From the NCBI GenBank assembly GCA_017619585.1, contig JAFZSA010000016.1:1-20218 (forward strand): 20,218 nt of DNA, written 5' to 3'. Source of the DNA: Bacteroidaceae bacterium (GTDB lineage Bacteria > Bacteroidota > Bacteroidia > Bacteroidales > Bacteroidaceae). The position numbers and the translations under genes are program-made. This document shows positions 6,561 to 14,385 of the stretch, piece by piece (the stretch's first letter is position 1; every line of letters starts with the position of its first letter). A model generated the notes under the pieces. The model saw only the letters and a program-made list of their open reading frames with translations. It was not told the origin of the DNA and made no database searches.

Positions 6561-8422
6561 TATAGATGGACTTTGCCGCCTTGAATGTAAGGGCCCCTTC
6601 TTTTATTTAATTGAGAGTTGATTCTACGGCCACTCAAATCATAAACGTCATCATTATGAATTGTGAATTGTGAATTATGAATTTCACGAATGGCATCCTC
6701 ATCGTCCCCGTTATAGTAATTGCCTTCCTGACTGCGACGTACAATCTCGTGGCTGGACAGGAGGACTGGATATTTGTCCGTTGATAATGTCTGGAAGTAA
6801 ACAGGACTCTCGGTCTCTCCGTTGTTGAGGTTGTAGCACAACTCACCTGACTGGGCTGCTTTGGTAGCTATTGTACCCCAGTAGCAGTTGTTCAGTTCGG
6901 CTGTGGTTGCATTGGTGAAGTCCTCTCCCAGGGTGTAGCAGTTATTGAAGCAGCTGTTCCATGCACCTTCTCCGGCAAACTGCGCTGCCATCTTGCCATT
7001 GGTGCTCACTTTGATGGTCCCTGCCACATAGCAGTTGTCTATCTGTGTCTGCATCAGTGTTCCTGCCAATGCGCCACAAGTCTGGGCACCTGTTCCTGTA
7101 ACGGACACGTTAGCTATACCTAAGTTGCTGATTTGTGCTTTGTAGCAACGACCGAAGAGACCACCCTCGTAGGCTGTCTGCAGGGAAAGGTTGCGGACCT
7201 CGAATCCCTGTCCGTTGAACGTGCCTCCGTAGCTGTTGGTGCGGAAATCGTTCAGCTCAGTTACATTATCTGAATAGAGACCTATGGGCTGGAAGGTAGT
7301 GATGCCTGCCATATTGATGTCTGTTGTGAGCTGTGCGTCAAGGGTACGCATGCCTTCGTTCACCAGAACAGAGAAGCTGCATAGATCCTGTGGTGTGCTG
7401 ATCTGCATGATATTGTCTATGTATTTGGGCATACCGTCTAATGCAGCCATTTGCAAGAGCAGATTGTCGATATCTTCGTTAACAAAACTGCCCTCTGTGT
7501 AACCCTTGGTAGCAGTATCCAGCAACTGTGTCACTTGGCTGTACTGCTGTTCGGTAAGCAGATTGTTGTCAATTAGCAGATTGGCTGTATTCTCTGTTTG
7601 AATAATATTCCGCATCAGCTTGATGTACGCGGCACGACTATTACAAACGTCCTCAAGAAGCTCACCGTAATATTTCAGGGTTTCCATTATCTTGCTCCAG
7701 TTCACCGTATTAGCATAGGCTCCCCCTGCGACACTCTTTATTAGTGATAAGTTGCATGAGGGATGCTGAACATAGTCTTCGATGTCCGTGCTATGGCATT
7801 TATATGCCGTCTCAAGGATAAATTGCATATCTGTGTGTAAACTTGAACAAGCACTATGTGCTTCGTTAACATCTTTTCCTCGATAGAACAGATGCATGTT
7901 GCTGAAAATAGTAAGATCAGTGGAAGACGCAAGGTTTCTTCCGACAATCTTAATGTTCAGTTCTCCATCTTGTGATCTTGCAATAACTTTGTTTGTGGGA
8001 TATTCGGGTAATAGCATGTATTCGTAGGATGAGATGAATACATTCTTCATGTCGTTCATGTATATCATACTGCCATGTAACATACTCTGTGGCATTGCCT
8101 CGGCAGCGAAGTAACCGTCAATCTGAAGCTCGTAGATACCATCTGGCAGGTCGGTGATGGTTTGCTCCAGTGTGAACTCACAGCCTTGGGACTGTACCTC
8201 GAAGGTTCCGTCTGCTTTCTCCTGAACAGTAAGGCTTCCTCCCTGCTGCGTAAGCGTCCAACCGTTGAACTGGTCCTGGAACGTAGGGTTCTGTAGCAGA
8301 TTAGTTACCTCCTGATTGATGCTCAGGTCGTCGATGGCCATCGTGGGTAAGCAACACAGGACGGCTATTATGGATAACATGAATGTTATATAATTGCGTC
8401 TCATTGTTAATGTCTTATGCAT
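6560..8422 (-). CDS. Secreted GLUG-like surface protein with an N-terminal beta-sandwich domain
   Basis: 620 residues from the first ATG. A second ATG at residue 7 (8404) leaves a more usual leader after the promoter and a cleaner signal peptide (RRNYITFMLSIIAVLCCLPTMA), so it may be the true start. Residues ~40-185 (NPTFQDQFNGWTL...FSNMHLFYRG) look like a galactose-binding-like beta-sandwich. Residues ~190-330 are mostly helical. Residues ~350-520 contain GLUG-like repeats (YGGTFNGQGFEVRNLSL, GGLFGRC, CGALAGT, NCYVAGT), probably a beta-helix. The C-terminus VYDLSGRR...YIQGGKV is the common Bacteroidetes surface-protein tail. Residues 581-590 (IHNSQFTIHN) come from an AT-rich repeat. Probably binds a cell-surface or host glycan; the function is not known. 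Coupled to nnrD by a 1-base overlap. Confidence 0.75.
   Translation of the reverse strand: MHKTLTMRRNYITFMLSIIAVLCCLPTMAIDDLSINQEVTNLLQNPTFQDQFNGWTLTQQGGSLTVQEKADGTFEVQSQGCEFTLEQTITDLPDGIYELQIDGYFAAEAMPQSMLHGSMIYMNDMKNVFISSYEYMLLPEYPTNKVIARSQDGELNIKIVGRNLASSTDLTIFSNMHLFYRGKDVNEAHSACSSLHTDMQFILETAYKCHSTDIEDYVQHPSCNLSLIKSVAGGAYANTVNWSKIMETLKYYGELLEDVCNSRAAYIKLMRNIIQTENTANLLIDNNLLTEQQYSQVTQLLDTATKGYTEGSFVNEDIDNLLLQMAALDGMPKYIDNIMQISTPQDLCSFSVLVNEGMRTLDAQLTTDINMAGITTFQPIGLYSDNVTELNDFRTNSYGGTFNGQGFEVRNLSLQTAYEGGLFGRCYKAQISNLGIANVSVTGTGAQTCGALAGTLMQTQIDNCYVAGTIKVSTNGKMAAQFAGEGAWNSCFNNCYTLGEDFTNATTAELNNCYWGTIATKAAQSGELCYNLNNGETESPVYFQTLSTDKYPVLLSSHEIVRRSQEGNYYNGDDEDAIREIHNSQFTIHNDDVYDLSGRRINSQLNKRRGPYIQGGKVHL
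6653..6683 (+). repeat. AT-rich repeat (copy R3) inside a coding sequence
   Basis: GAATTGTGAATTGTGAATTA, flanked by ATGAATT. On the minus strand it is translated as IHNSQFTIHN, between the body of the surface protein and its YDLSGRR tail. Related copies are intergenic at 3648-3669, 5121-5155 (also supplying the pdxT start) and 20040-20082. Confidence 0.75.
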
Positions 8423-8442
8423 ATATTATCTGAAATTGTCAG

Positions 8443-8473
8443 CAAAAATATGGCTTTTTGGCGTAAATAACAA
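8443..8473 (-). promoter_or_regulatory. Promoter for the surface protein-nnrD operon
   Basis: On the minus strand, TTG (complement of 8471-8473), a 20-base spacer and TATTTTTG (complement of 8443-8450). Transcription would start near 8436, only about 14 bases before the first ATG and about 32 before the second. Confidence 0.65.
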
Positions 8474-8563
8474 GATTGTCAGGTGCTATTTTCGCAGAAA
8501 GCCCAAAAAGTGATAGAAGGACATGCAAAGAGAAGTCGGAATGGATAAATTTGTACAAGAAAT

Positions 8564-8594
8564 TTTGGTATTTCGGATAAAATTGATATTTTTG
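8564..8594 (+). promoter_or_regulatory. Promoter for the SGNH hydrolase-glycosidase operon
   Basis: TTTG (8564-8567), a 19-base spacer and TATTTTTG (8587-8594) match the Bacteroidetes consensus. The start codon is 24 bases downstream. Confidence 0.75.
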
Positions 8595-8618
8595 CAGAAG
8601 TGAAAATGAATTAACGAT

Positions 8619-9533
8619 ATGAAAAAAATTCTACTCTTACTGATTACAACTCCTCTGTTTGCCAGCCATGCTCAGGTGACCGATACATATAATATGGTTG
8701 TGAATACCAACGATGGTAACAAGGCTGTATATGCCACCAACCAGATAGATAGTGTGACCTTTTCTGGAGAACAGGGGACTGTGGTAGCACCGCAGAGTAA
8801 AGTCAGGATTAGAAAGAATGTTGTCTTTCTGGGTCATAGTATCTGGAGGAACGATAATTATACAGTAAAGTACGGCAATTCAGGGTCATTCGTGACACCC
8901 TTCTCGGGTAGCTTCAAGGGTAGAGGATATCAGACCCTGCTGAAGGAAGTGTTCGAGTTCGACAACAGTTATTCGCCAGGTCCTAATGGAGGATATAGCG
9001 GTTTCTCGTTGGGCGCTCAGTCGGCGACGGATGCCAGCAGTGTGGCAGTGACAGCCCTTAACAGTAGCAACGGATGGCCTGTCGCCAAGAATGCTATCTG
9101 GACTGTTGACTTCATCACCAACGACTTCAAGCGTAACATCCCCTTGGGGAAACTGGATGATTACAGAAATGCTACGGGACCTACCACGTTCTATGGCGCA
9201 GCCCGTCAGCTGTTTGACAAGATAAAGCAATTGAGCGGTGATGACGTGATTATTGTCTTTGCCAATGCCTTGCCCAGAAACAATGGCAATTATACCAGCA
9301 CCAGTAAGAACTCGGCAGGTTGTACGCTGGCCGACTACGAGTTGGCTCTGCTGACCATAGCCGCCTTAAATACAAATATGTATTTTGTTGATCAGAACCG
9401 GCTCTCAGGCATTACGGATGCCAACCTGCCTGCCGTTACGGCTGACGGCCTTCATCTGAACAACCTAGGATACCAGTTGGCCGTGCAACCCTGGATAGCG
9501 GTGTTCAGGATGCTGGCGAACTCATGCCCCTAA
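8619..9533 (+). CDS. Secreted SGNH/GDSL-like hydrolase
   Basis: 304 residues with a signal peptide (KKILLLLITTPLFASHAQ). Residues 23-48 (YNMVVNTNDG...NQIDSVTF) match a short N-terminal module common in exported Bacteroidetes proteins. The hydrolase part starts at ~67: VVFLGHSIW holds the likely nucleophile Ser74 (GHS in place of GDS), TNDF (167-170) fits the block III Asn, and ADGLHLNNLGY (275-285) gives the Asp276-x-x-His279 pair. Relatives are esterases or lipases, many removing acetyl or other acyl groups from sugars. The next gene, 42 bases downstream, encodes a glycosidase-like protein, so a joint role on an acylated glycan is plausible but unproven. Its last codons run into CCCCTAACCACTTGCCC, resembling the CCTTGCCCC repeats near 3910. 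Confidence 0.7.
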   Translation: MKKILLLLITTPLFASHAQVTDTYNMVVNTNDGNKAVYATNQIDSVTFSGEQGTVVAPQSKVRIRKNVVFLGHSIWRNDNYTVKYGNSGSFVTPFSGSFKGRGYQTLLKEVFEFDNSYSPGPNGGYSGFSLGAQSATDASSVAVTALNSSNGWPVAKNAIWTVDFITNDFKRNIPLGKLDDYRNATGPTTFYGAARQLFDKIKQLSGDDVIIVFANALPRNNGNYTSTSKNSAGCTLADYELALLTIAALNTNMYFVDQNRLSGITDANLPAVTADGLHLNNLGYQLAVQPWIAVFRMLANSCP

Positions 9534-9575
9534 CCACTTGCCCTTTGCTCCTGAAATTAAATATAATACCTGAAA

Positions 9576-11447
9576 ATGAGGGCATTAATTGCCGCTATAC
9601 TTGCGTTGCTATTGTACCAGCCTAACCTGTTAGGGCAGGTTCTTTTTCCGTGCACTCAGACGCTACAGAATCCGTACGGTGTCTGTACCCATGTTACCCG
9701 CAAGGGATGGGACTACGAAATCAGGGACCGTGAGATGGATCTGCTTAGGGATGCCAGGGTGGGGTGGGTACGCTCTGACCTGGACTTCGGGACGGCCTTC
9801 AATGCCTCCGGAGCGTTCAATCCGGAGGTTTTTGAGAACGTTCTGAACAGTGCCGACCATAACGACCTGCAAATGCTTGGTATCCTGACGTGGTTGGACA
9901 AATATCCGTGGGACGACCCTGACTATCATCACTATATAGATACGCTGGCATTCCGCTTCAATGGCAGAATCCGTTATTGGGAGATGCTCAATGAGGTGAA
10001 TCTGATAAAGGGCGTGAAGAATCTGCCGGAGAAATATGTGAAGAGCCTGAAGACTGTTTACGAATGCCTGAAGGACAGGAGTCCTCAGAATCAGGTTGTG
10101 CTGAGCGGACTGGCAGAGATGCAAGGTAACTTCTATGAGGAACTGTGTAAACTGAAGGCACAGGACTATTATGATGTAATGAATTTTCATTCTTATTTTA
10201 GTCCGGAGGAACTGATTCCATGCCTTGAGAAGATTGCCCGGTTGATGGAGCATTACGATTTCCGCAAGCATGTCTGGCTGACGGAGTGCGGCATGAGTAC
10301 GAATCTTGATGCCGAGACATCTGAAGGTTTCTATACCGACCTCTTGCCTGCGGCCTTGAAGCGCATAAATATCAATGAGCAGATGGTTACGGTGGGTTAT
10401 CTGCAAGACAGGGCAACGGGCTATAGAACCCTTAATGAAGCACAGGTGGAACTGTATCTGAGGCCCAAGGCCAAACGTGTCCTGCCAATAGACTTCATGC
10501 ATCTGAGAGGCTTGCACCCGTCGCGCGTCCCTGTGGTGATAGCCACCACGGACGAGTACTTCCCGCTGGACTATTTCCCGTTGCTGGTGGATTATGTAAG
10601 AAGGGGCGGCACCATTGTGCTGGCTGGCGGTATGCCGTTTTACTATAACTCATCGTTACCATCCAAGGCTTGGTTCGAAAGGCATGTCTTGCGTACGAAG
10701 CTGTATCCCATTCTGCATATGTCGCCGTTGAATAACCGATATGACCCGGTTACCTTTGAGTATCTGAGTGATATTCCACCCTGCTCCGACCGTTGTGCTG
10801 ATGCCGACTTTGAATATGAATGGCCCATCAATGCCGACCATCCTGCCCGTTATCTGAGCGACGAGAGCTTGCATCCCGGGGATTCCCTGATAACCCTGAT
10901 ATCTGCCGGTACGGAGCGGATAAAGGGAGCTGTGGCGGGAATCTACAAGCTCAACTCGGATGATCTGACCGGCAACATTGTATTTCAGACCCGTATGTAC
11001 TGCCATCCCATTCCCGATAAGGAAGAAGAACAGGCGCGACGGATAGCCAGGACGTATCTGCTGGCTTTTGCCTACGGCGTGGACAGAGTCTTCTGGTATA
11101 ACTTCCGTTCCAATGAGGCTGATATGTACGAACGTGAGAACTGTTTCGGCCTTATTCATGCCGACTTTACAGAGAAACCCTCCATGCAGGCATACCGTAC
11201 CCTGACGAGGTTCTGCCCTGATGGAAGTACTCGTCCGCTATTGAGGCAAAATGACAATATTTTTCGCGCTCAATGGGTGACGCCCGACAAGCGTATTGTA
11301 CGTGCTATCTGGTCGCCATACCAGACTATGAGCTATTCCTATAAGCTTCCTCCCAAGGCAACTGTGTACAATCACCTGGGTCAGGTAGTGCGGTGTACGG
11401 ACAATAAACTAACACTTTCAGATGCCGTTCTCTTTATCGTTGAGTAA
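9576..11447 (+). CDS. Clan GH-A glycosidase-like protein with an inserted Rossmann-like domain
   Basis: 623 residues, signal peptide ~1-21 (IAAILALLLYQPNLLGQ). Residues ~33-265 form most of a TIM barrel: GVCTHVTRKG, VGWVRSDLDF, YWEMLNEVN with the likely acid/base Glu140, and VWLTECGMS with the likely nucleophile Glu237. Both glutamates are placed as in clan GH-A (for example GH5, GH39). Residues ~290-470 are not barrel-like: VPVVIATTDEYFPLDYFPLL...RRGGTIVLAGG resembles a class I amidotransferase-like fold. The last barrel strand appears only afterwards (VDRVFWYNFRSNE...GLIHADFTEKPSMQAY, 502-540), followed by a small C-terminal beta domain. Hence the barrel seems to be interrupted by a nested domain. 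Substrate unknown. Likely co-transcribed with the SGNH hydrolase and ended by the hairpin at 11468-11492. Confidence 0.75.
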   Translation: MRALIAAILALLLYQPNLLGQVLFPCTQTLQNPYGVCTHVTRKGWDYEIRDREMDLLRDARVGWVRSDLDFGTAFNASGAFNPEVFENVLNSADHNDLQMLGILTWLDKYPWDDPDYHHYIDTLAFRFNGRIRYWEMLNEVNLIKGVKNLPEKYVKSLKTVYECLKDRSPQNQVVLSGLAEMQGNFYEELCKLKAQDYYDVMNFHSYFSPEELIPCLEKIARLMEHYDFRKHVWLTECGMSTNLDAETSEGFYTDLLPAALKRININEQMVTVGYLQDRATGYRTLNEAQVELYLRPKAKRVLPIDFMHLRGLHPSRVPVVIATTDEYFPLDYFPLLVDYVRRGGTIVLAGGMPFYYNSSLPSKAWFERHVLRTKLYPILHMSPLNNRYDPVTFEYLSDIPPCSDRCADADFEYEWPINADHPARYLSDESLHPGDSLITLISAGTERIKGAVAGIYKLNSDDLTGNIVFQTRMYCHPIPDKEEEQARRIARTYLLAFAYGVDRVFWYNFRSNEADMYERENCFGLIHADFTEKPSMQAYRTLTRFCPDGSTRPLLRQNDNIFRAQWVTPDKRIVRAIWSPYQTMSYSYKLPPKATVYNHLGQVVRCTDNKLTLSDAVLFIVE

Positions 11448-11467
11448 AGCTCATTTCCGTTGTGCAA

Positions 11468-11492
11468 AAGAATAACTTATGTTATTTTTTTT
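11468..11492 (+). terminator. AT-rich intrinsic terminator
   Basis: AATAAC-TTAT-GTTATT hairpin (11471-11486) followed by a T-run to 11492, 21 bases after the glycosidase stop. The stem is weak (one G-C pair per half) but the layout is standard. Confidence 0.5.
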
Positions 11493-11511
11493 AATTTAGC
11501 GATTAAAATAG

Positions 11512-11541
11512 TTGATAATCCGATAAATTGTTGTACCTTTG
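11512..11541 (+). promoter_or_regulatory. Promoter of the aryl-polyene-type operon
   Basis: TTG (11512-11514), a 19-base spacer and TACCTTTG (11534-11541) match the Bacteroidetes consensus. The first gene starts 50 bases downstream. No other convincing promoter was seen before the later genes of the set. Confidence 0.8.
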
Positions 11542-11591
11542 CACACGATTTAAAGGATTGATAATTTAAAGTTTATTTTGGAAACGAAATT

Positions 11592-12731
11592 ATGGGTGAA
11601 ATAAAAGTTGTCAAGGTAGAGAATTCCAAGCAGATGGACGCATTTGTTCAGCTGCCTAAAAGACTTTATGCAGGCAACCAATACTATGTCCCCGATTTGG
11701 ATAGCGATATCCGTGACATGTTCAACCCTAAGAAAAACACTGCTCTCAAATACGCAGACATTCAGGCTTTCCTGGCTTACAAAGACGGAAAGGTTGTTGG
11801 ACGTATTGCTGGAATCATCAATAGAAATGCTAACGAGCGCTGGAAGAAAAGCTGTGTCCGCTTCGGGCTTATAGAGTTCGAGGATGACATTGCTATCTCA
11901 GATGCTCTTCTGAAGGCTGTTGAGCAGTGGGGTGCTGAACGCGGAATGACGCAGATTCAGGGCCCGATGGGAATCATTGACTTTGACAAAGAAGGAATGC
12001 TGGTTGAGGATTTTGATCTCTTGGGCAGCATGATAGATATATACAATCCTCCCTATTATCCTCAGCACATGGAGAAGCTGGGCTACAAGAAGGAGGTTGA
12101 CTGGTTGCAGGTTAGGGTGGAGATACCCAAGGAGGTTCCTGCCAAATATGCCCGCGTTGCCAAACTGTCGAAGGAAATGTTCGGTCTGAAGGTGCGGAAA
12201 GTAAGTCGCAGGGAGATTCTGGGAGAGCAAGGACAGCGTGTGTTCCGCCTGATGAATGAAGCATATGCGCCTATCTTCGGGTATAGCGACCTGACAGAGG
12301 AGATGGTGACCGACCTTATCAAGAAGTACATTCCCATTCTGGACCCCGAGCTCATCACAACGGTTGAGAACGAAAAGGGAGAGATGGTCTGCGCTGCCGT
12401 AACAACGGGCAGTTTGTCTCATACCCTTCGCAAGTCAAACGGTAAACTGCTGCCCTTCGGATGGATTCATTTCTTGAAGACACTCTTCTTCAAGAGTGAG
12501 GATACAGTGAACCTGATGCTTATAGCCGTACGTCCTGATATGCAGGGTTTGGGCGTGAATGCATTGGTGTTTGATGACCTGATTCCCATCTACAACCGCA
12601 AGGGCTATAAGTATGCCGAGACGGGTCCTCAGTTGGAGGATAACGTTAAGGAATTGTCGCAGTGGAAGCCTCTGAATCCCAAGATGCAGAAGCGCAGAAG
12701 GTGCTGGATTAAATCGATTGAAAACAAATAA
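11592..12731 (+). CDS. GNAT-fold acyltransferase-like protein (YghO-like)
   Basis: 379 residues, no signal peptide. The N-terminal half has an acetyltransferase-like strand pattern (IQAFLAYKDGKVVGRIAGI, 57-75) and QIQGPMGIIDFDKEGMLV. The C-terminal half has a second GNAT-like core with VNLMLIAVRPDMQGLGVNAL, where MQGLG resembles the acyl-CoA pyrophosphate loop Q/RxxGxG/A. This layout is typical of a family usually annotated as GNAT or YghO-like. From memory and unchecked, a Caulobacter ceramide synthase belongs to a similar group, so an N-acyltransferase using long acyl chains is possible. The gene is first in the operon, 23 bases before the ketosynthase, so it may acylate or modify the polyene lipid, or simply be co-transcribed. 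Fold fairly sure; substrate unknown. Confidence 0.65.
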   Translation: MGEIKVVKVENSKQMDAFVQLPKRLYAGNQYYVPDLDSDIRDMFNPKKNTALKYADIQAFLAYKDGKVVGRIAGIINRNANERWKKSCVRFGLIEFEDDIAISDALLKAVEQWGAERGMTQIQGPMGIIDFDKEGMLVEDFDLLGSMIDIYNPPYYPQHMEKLGYKKEVDWLQVRVEIPKEVPAKYARVAKLSKEMFGLKVRKVSRREILGEQGQRVFRLMNEAYAPIFGYSDLTEEMVTDLIKKYIPILDPELITTVENEKGEMVCAAVTTGSLSHTLRKSNGKLLPFGWIHFLKTLFFKSEDTVNLMLIAVRPDMQGLGVNALVFDDLIPIYNRKGYKYAETGPQLEDNVKELSQWKPLNPKMQKRRRCWIKSIENK

Positions 12732-12754
12732 ACAGAAGAATATAAAATTAGATT

Positions 12755-13978
12755 ATGAATAGAGTTGTAATAACCGGTATGGGTATTTGGTCTTGTCTGG
12801 GTCAGAACCTGGATGATGTACGTGATGCCCTGTACCATGGAAAAAGTGGTATCATCTTCAGTCAGGAAAGAAAGGACGCAGGTTTCCGTTCTGCTTTGTG
12901 TGCAGATGTTCCTTCCGTTAATATCAAGAAACTTTTGGCACGTAACGTTCGTCAGTTTATGCCCGAAGAGGCTCAGTATGCCTATGTAGCTACTCAGCAG
13001 GCTTTGGAGAACGCAAAGATAGACCAGGACTTCCTGGATGCTCACGAGGTAGGTATCATCTATGGTAACGACTCTGTAGCAGAGAGTACCATGATTGCCT
13101 TGGATAAGTTCCGTGAGTTCAAGGATACTTCTGCCTGCGGTAGTGGTGCCATCTTCCAGAGTATGAACAGTACTGTTACCATGAACCTGGCTTGTCTGTT
13201 CAAGTTGCGTGGTATCAACCTGACATCATCTGCAGCCTGTGCTTCCAGCTCTCTGGCTATTGGTAATGCCTATCTGCTTATCAAGGAAGGTCTGCAGGAT
13301 TGTGTTATCTGCGGTGGTGCCCAGGAGGCTAATATGTACTGTGTTGCCAGCTTCGATGGTATCCAGGCATTCTCAACACGTGAGGATGAGCCTACCAAGG
13401 CATGCCGTCCCTTCGACCGCGACCGTGACGGTCTGGTTCCTGGCGGTGGTGCTGCTACATTGATTCTGGAAAGCTACGAGCATGCCGTTAAGCGTGGCGC
13501 TCCTATCATTGCCGAGATTGTAGGCTGGGGCTTCAGCGGTAACGGTGATCATATCTCTACACCTAACGTAGCCGGTCCTGCCCGCTCACTGGAGTTGGCT
13601 CTGAAGAACGGTGGTATTGATCCCCGTATGATTGGTTATGTTAACGCTCACGCTACCAGTACACATGCCGGTGACGGTAGAGAGGCTATGGCTATTGCCC
13701 AGTGCTTTGGTGACTACAAGGTGCCCGTTACCAGTACCAAGAGTCAGACAGGTCATGAGATGTGGATGGCAGGTGCCAGCGAGTGCATCTACTCTACACT
13801 GATGATGAAGAACGGCTTCATTGCCGGTAGCTTGAACTTCGAGAACCCCGATGAGGAGACAGCTTGCGTTAATGTCATTCCACAGACCATCGAGACAGGC
13901 TTTGATATGTTCCTGAGCAACAGCTTCGGCTTTGGCGGAACTAACAGTACCCTCATTGTGAAGGACTTTAAGGGTTAA
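12755..13978 (+). CDS. Beta-ketoacyl-ACP synthase, aryl-polyene/flexirubin type
   Basis: 407 residues, full-length type II KAS fold. It condenses malonyl-ACP with the growing acyl-ACP chain. The active-site triad is intact: Cys162 in SSAACASSS, His299 in NAHATSTHAGDG and His334 in KSQTGHEMWMAGAS with Lys329. GHEMWMAGASE differs from FabF (GHLLGAAGA) and resembles Bacteroidetes pigment-cluster ketosynthases as I recall them. The C-terminal NSFGFGGTNSTL is present. FabF of primary metabolism is unlikely because the neighbours are two non-standard dehydratases and a desaturase-like enzyme. Codons are strongly biased (GGT, CGT, ACC), more so than in the SGNH and glycosidase genes, suggesting higher expression. 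A 155-base repeat-filled spacer follows before the ACP. Confidence 0.9.
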   Translation: MNRVVITGMGIWSCLGQNLDDVRDALYHGKSGIIFSQERKDAGFRSALCADVPSVNIKKLLARNVRQFMPEEAQYAYVATQQALENAKIDQDFLDAHEVGIIYGNDSVAESTMIALDKFREFKDTSACGSGAIFQSMNSTVTMNLACLFKLRGINLTSSAACASSSLAIGNAYLLIKEGLQDCVICGGAQEANMYCVASFDGIQAFSTREDEPTKACRPFDRDRDGLVPGGGAATLILESYEHAVKRGAPIIAEIVGWGFSGNGDHISTPNVAGPARSLELALKNGGIDPRMIGYVNAHATSTHAGDGREAMAIAQCFGDYKVPVTSTKSQTGHEMWMAGASECIYSTLMMKNGFIAGSLNFENPDEETACVNVIPQTIETGFDMFLSNSFGFGGTNSTLIVKDFKG

Positions 13979-14004
13979 AAGATTATAAGATTATAACATA
14001 AATA

Positions 14005-14093
14005 GGTTAGCGGTTAAGGGTTAGCGGTTAGCGAAATCTTAATTATCAATACTCAATTAAAAGAGGTTATCGTTATCGTTGACGTTATCGTTG
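14005..14093 (+). repeat. Short repeats in the ketosynthase-ACP spacer
   Basis: GGTTAGCGGTTAAGGGTTAG and further TTAGCG units (14005-14033), preceded by GATTATAA tandem units (~13980-13996) and followed by TTATCGTTATCGTTGACG-type units (14065-14093). The TTAGCGG family also occurs in reverse near 3705-3740, and the ATAACG/CGTTAT type around pdxS. All lie in transcribed spacer. Confidence 0.7.
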
Positions 14094-14133
14094 AAACATT
14101 AATACATTTTTTTACAAATAACTATTTAAGATC

Positions 14134-14376
14134 ATGACAAGAGAAGAAATCATTGAAAAGACAATCGAGACTTTGACAGACGAGTTTGATGTAAACGAGG
14201 AAGAAATCGTCGAGGACGCTCCTATCTATCAGACCCTGCATCTCGACAGCCTGAGTCTTGTTGACCTGGTAGCTGTTGTACAGTACACTTTTAAGGTTAA
14301 GATTCCCGCAGAGGATCTTCCCAATGTTAAGACCTTCGGTAATCTGTATGATTACATCGAGAGCCACATGGCTTAA
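14134..14376 (+). CDS. Acyl carrier protein
   Basis: 80 residues, acidic, four-helix ACP type. The phosphopantetheine site is Ser39 in LHLDSLSLVDLV. It carries the growing polyene as a thioester on a 4'-phosphopantetheine arm. The start ATG follows an AT-rich stretch (AACTATTTAAGATC). The next gene starts 9 bases after the stop. The context (dedicated ketosynthase and dehydratases) makes it a pathway-specific ACP rather than the fatty-acid AcpP. No phosphopantetheinyl transferase is in the window. Confidence 0.95.
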   Translation: MTREEIIEKTIETLTDEFDVNEEEIVEDAPIYQTLHLDSLSLVDLVAVVQYTFKVKIPAEDLPNVKTFGNLYDYIESHMA

Positions 14377-14385
14377 TCTGATCGC

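Noticed and set aside
9663..10517. Long minus-strand open frame opposite the glycosidase gene
   Set aside because: Its sequence has no domain or signal peptide and mirrors the coding bias of the plus-strand gene, which has clear catalytic motifs.
11592..12731. Antibiotic-resistance acetyltransferase
   Set aside because: The protein is much longer than aminoglycoside acetyltransferases, has a different layout, and sits at the head of a lipid/polyketide operon.
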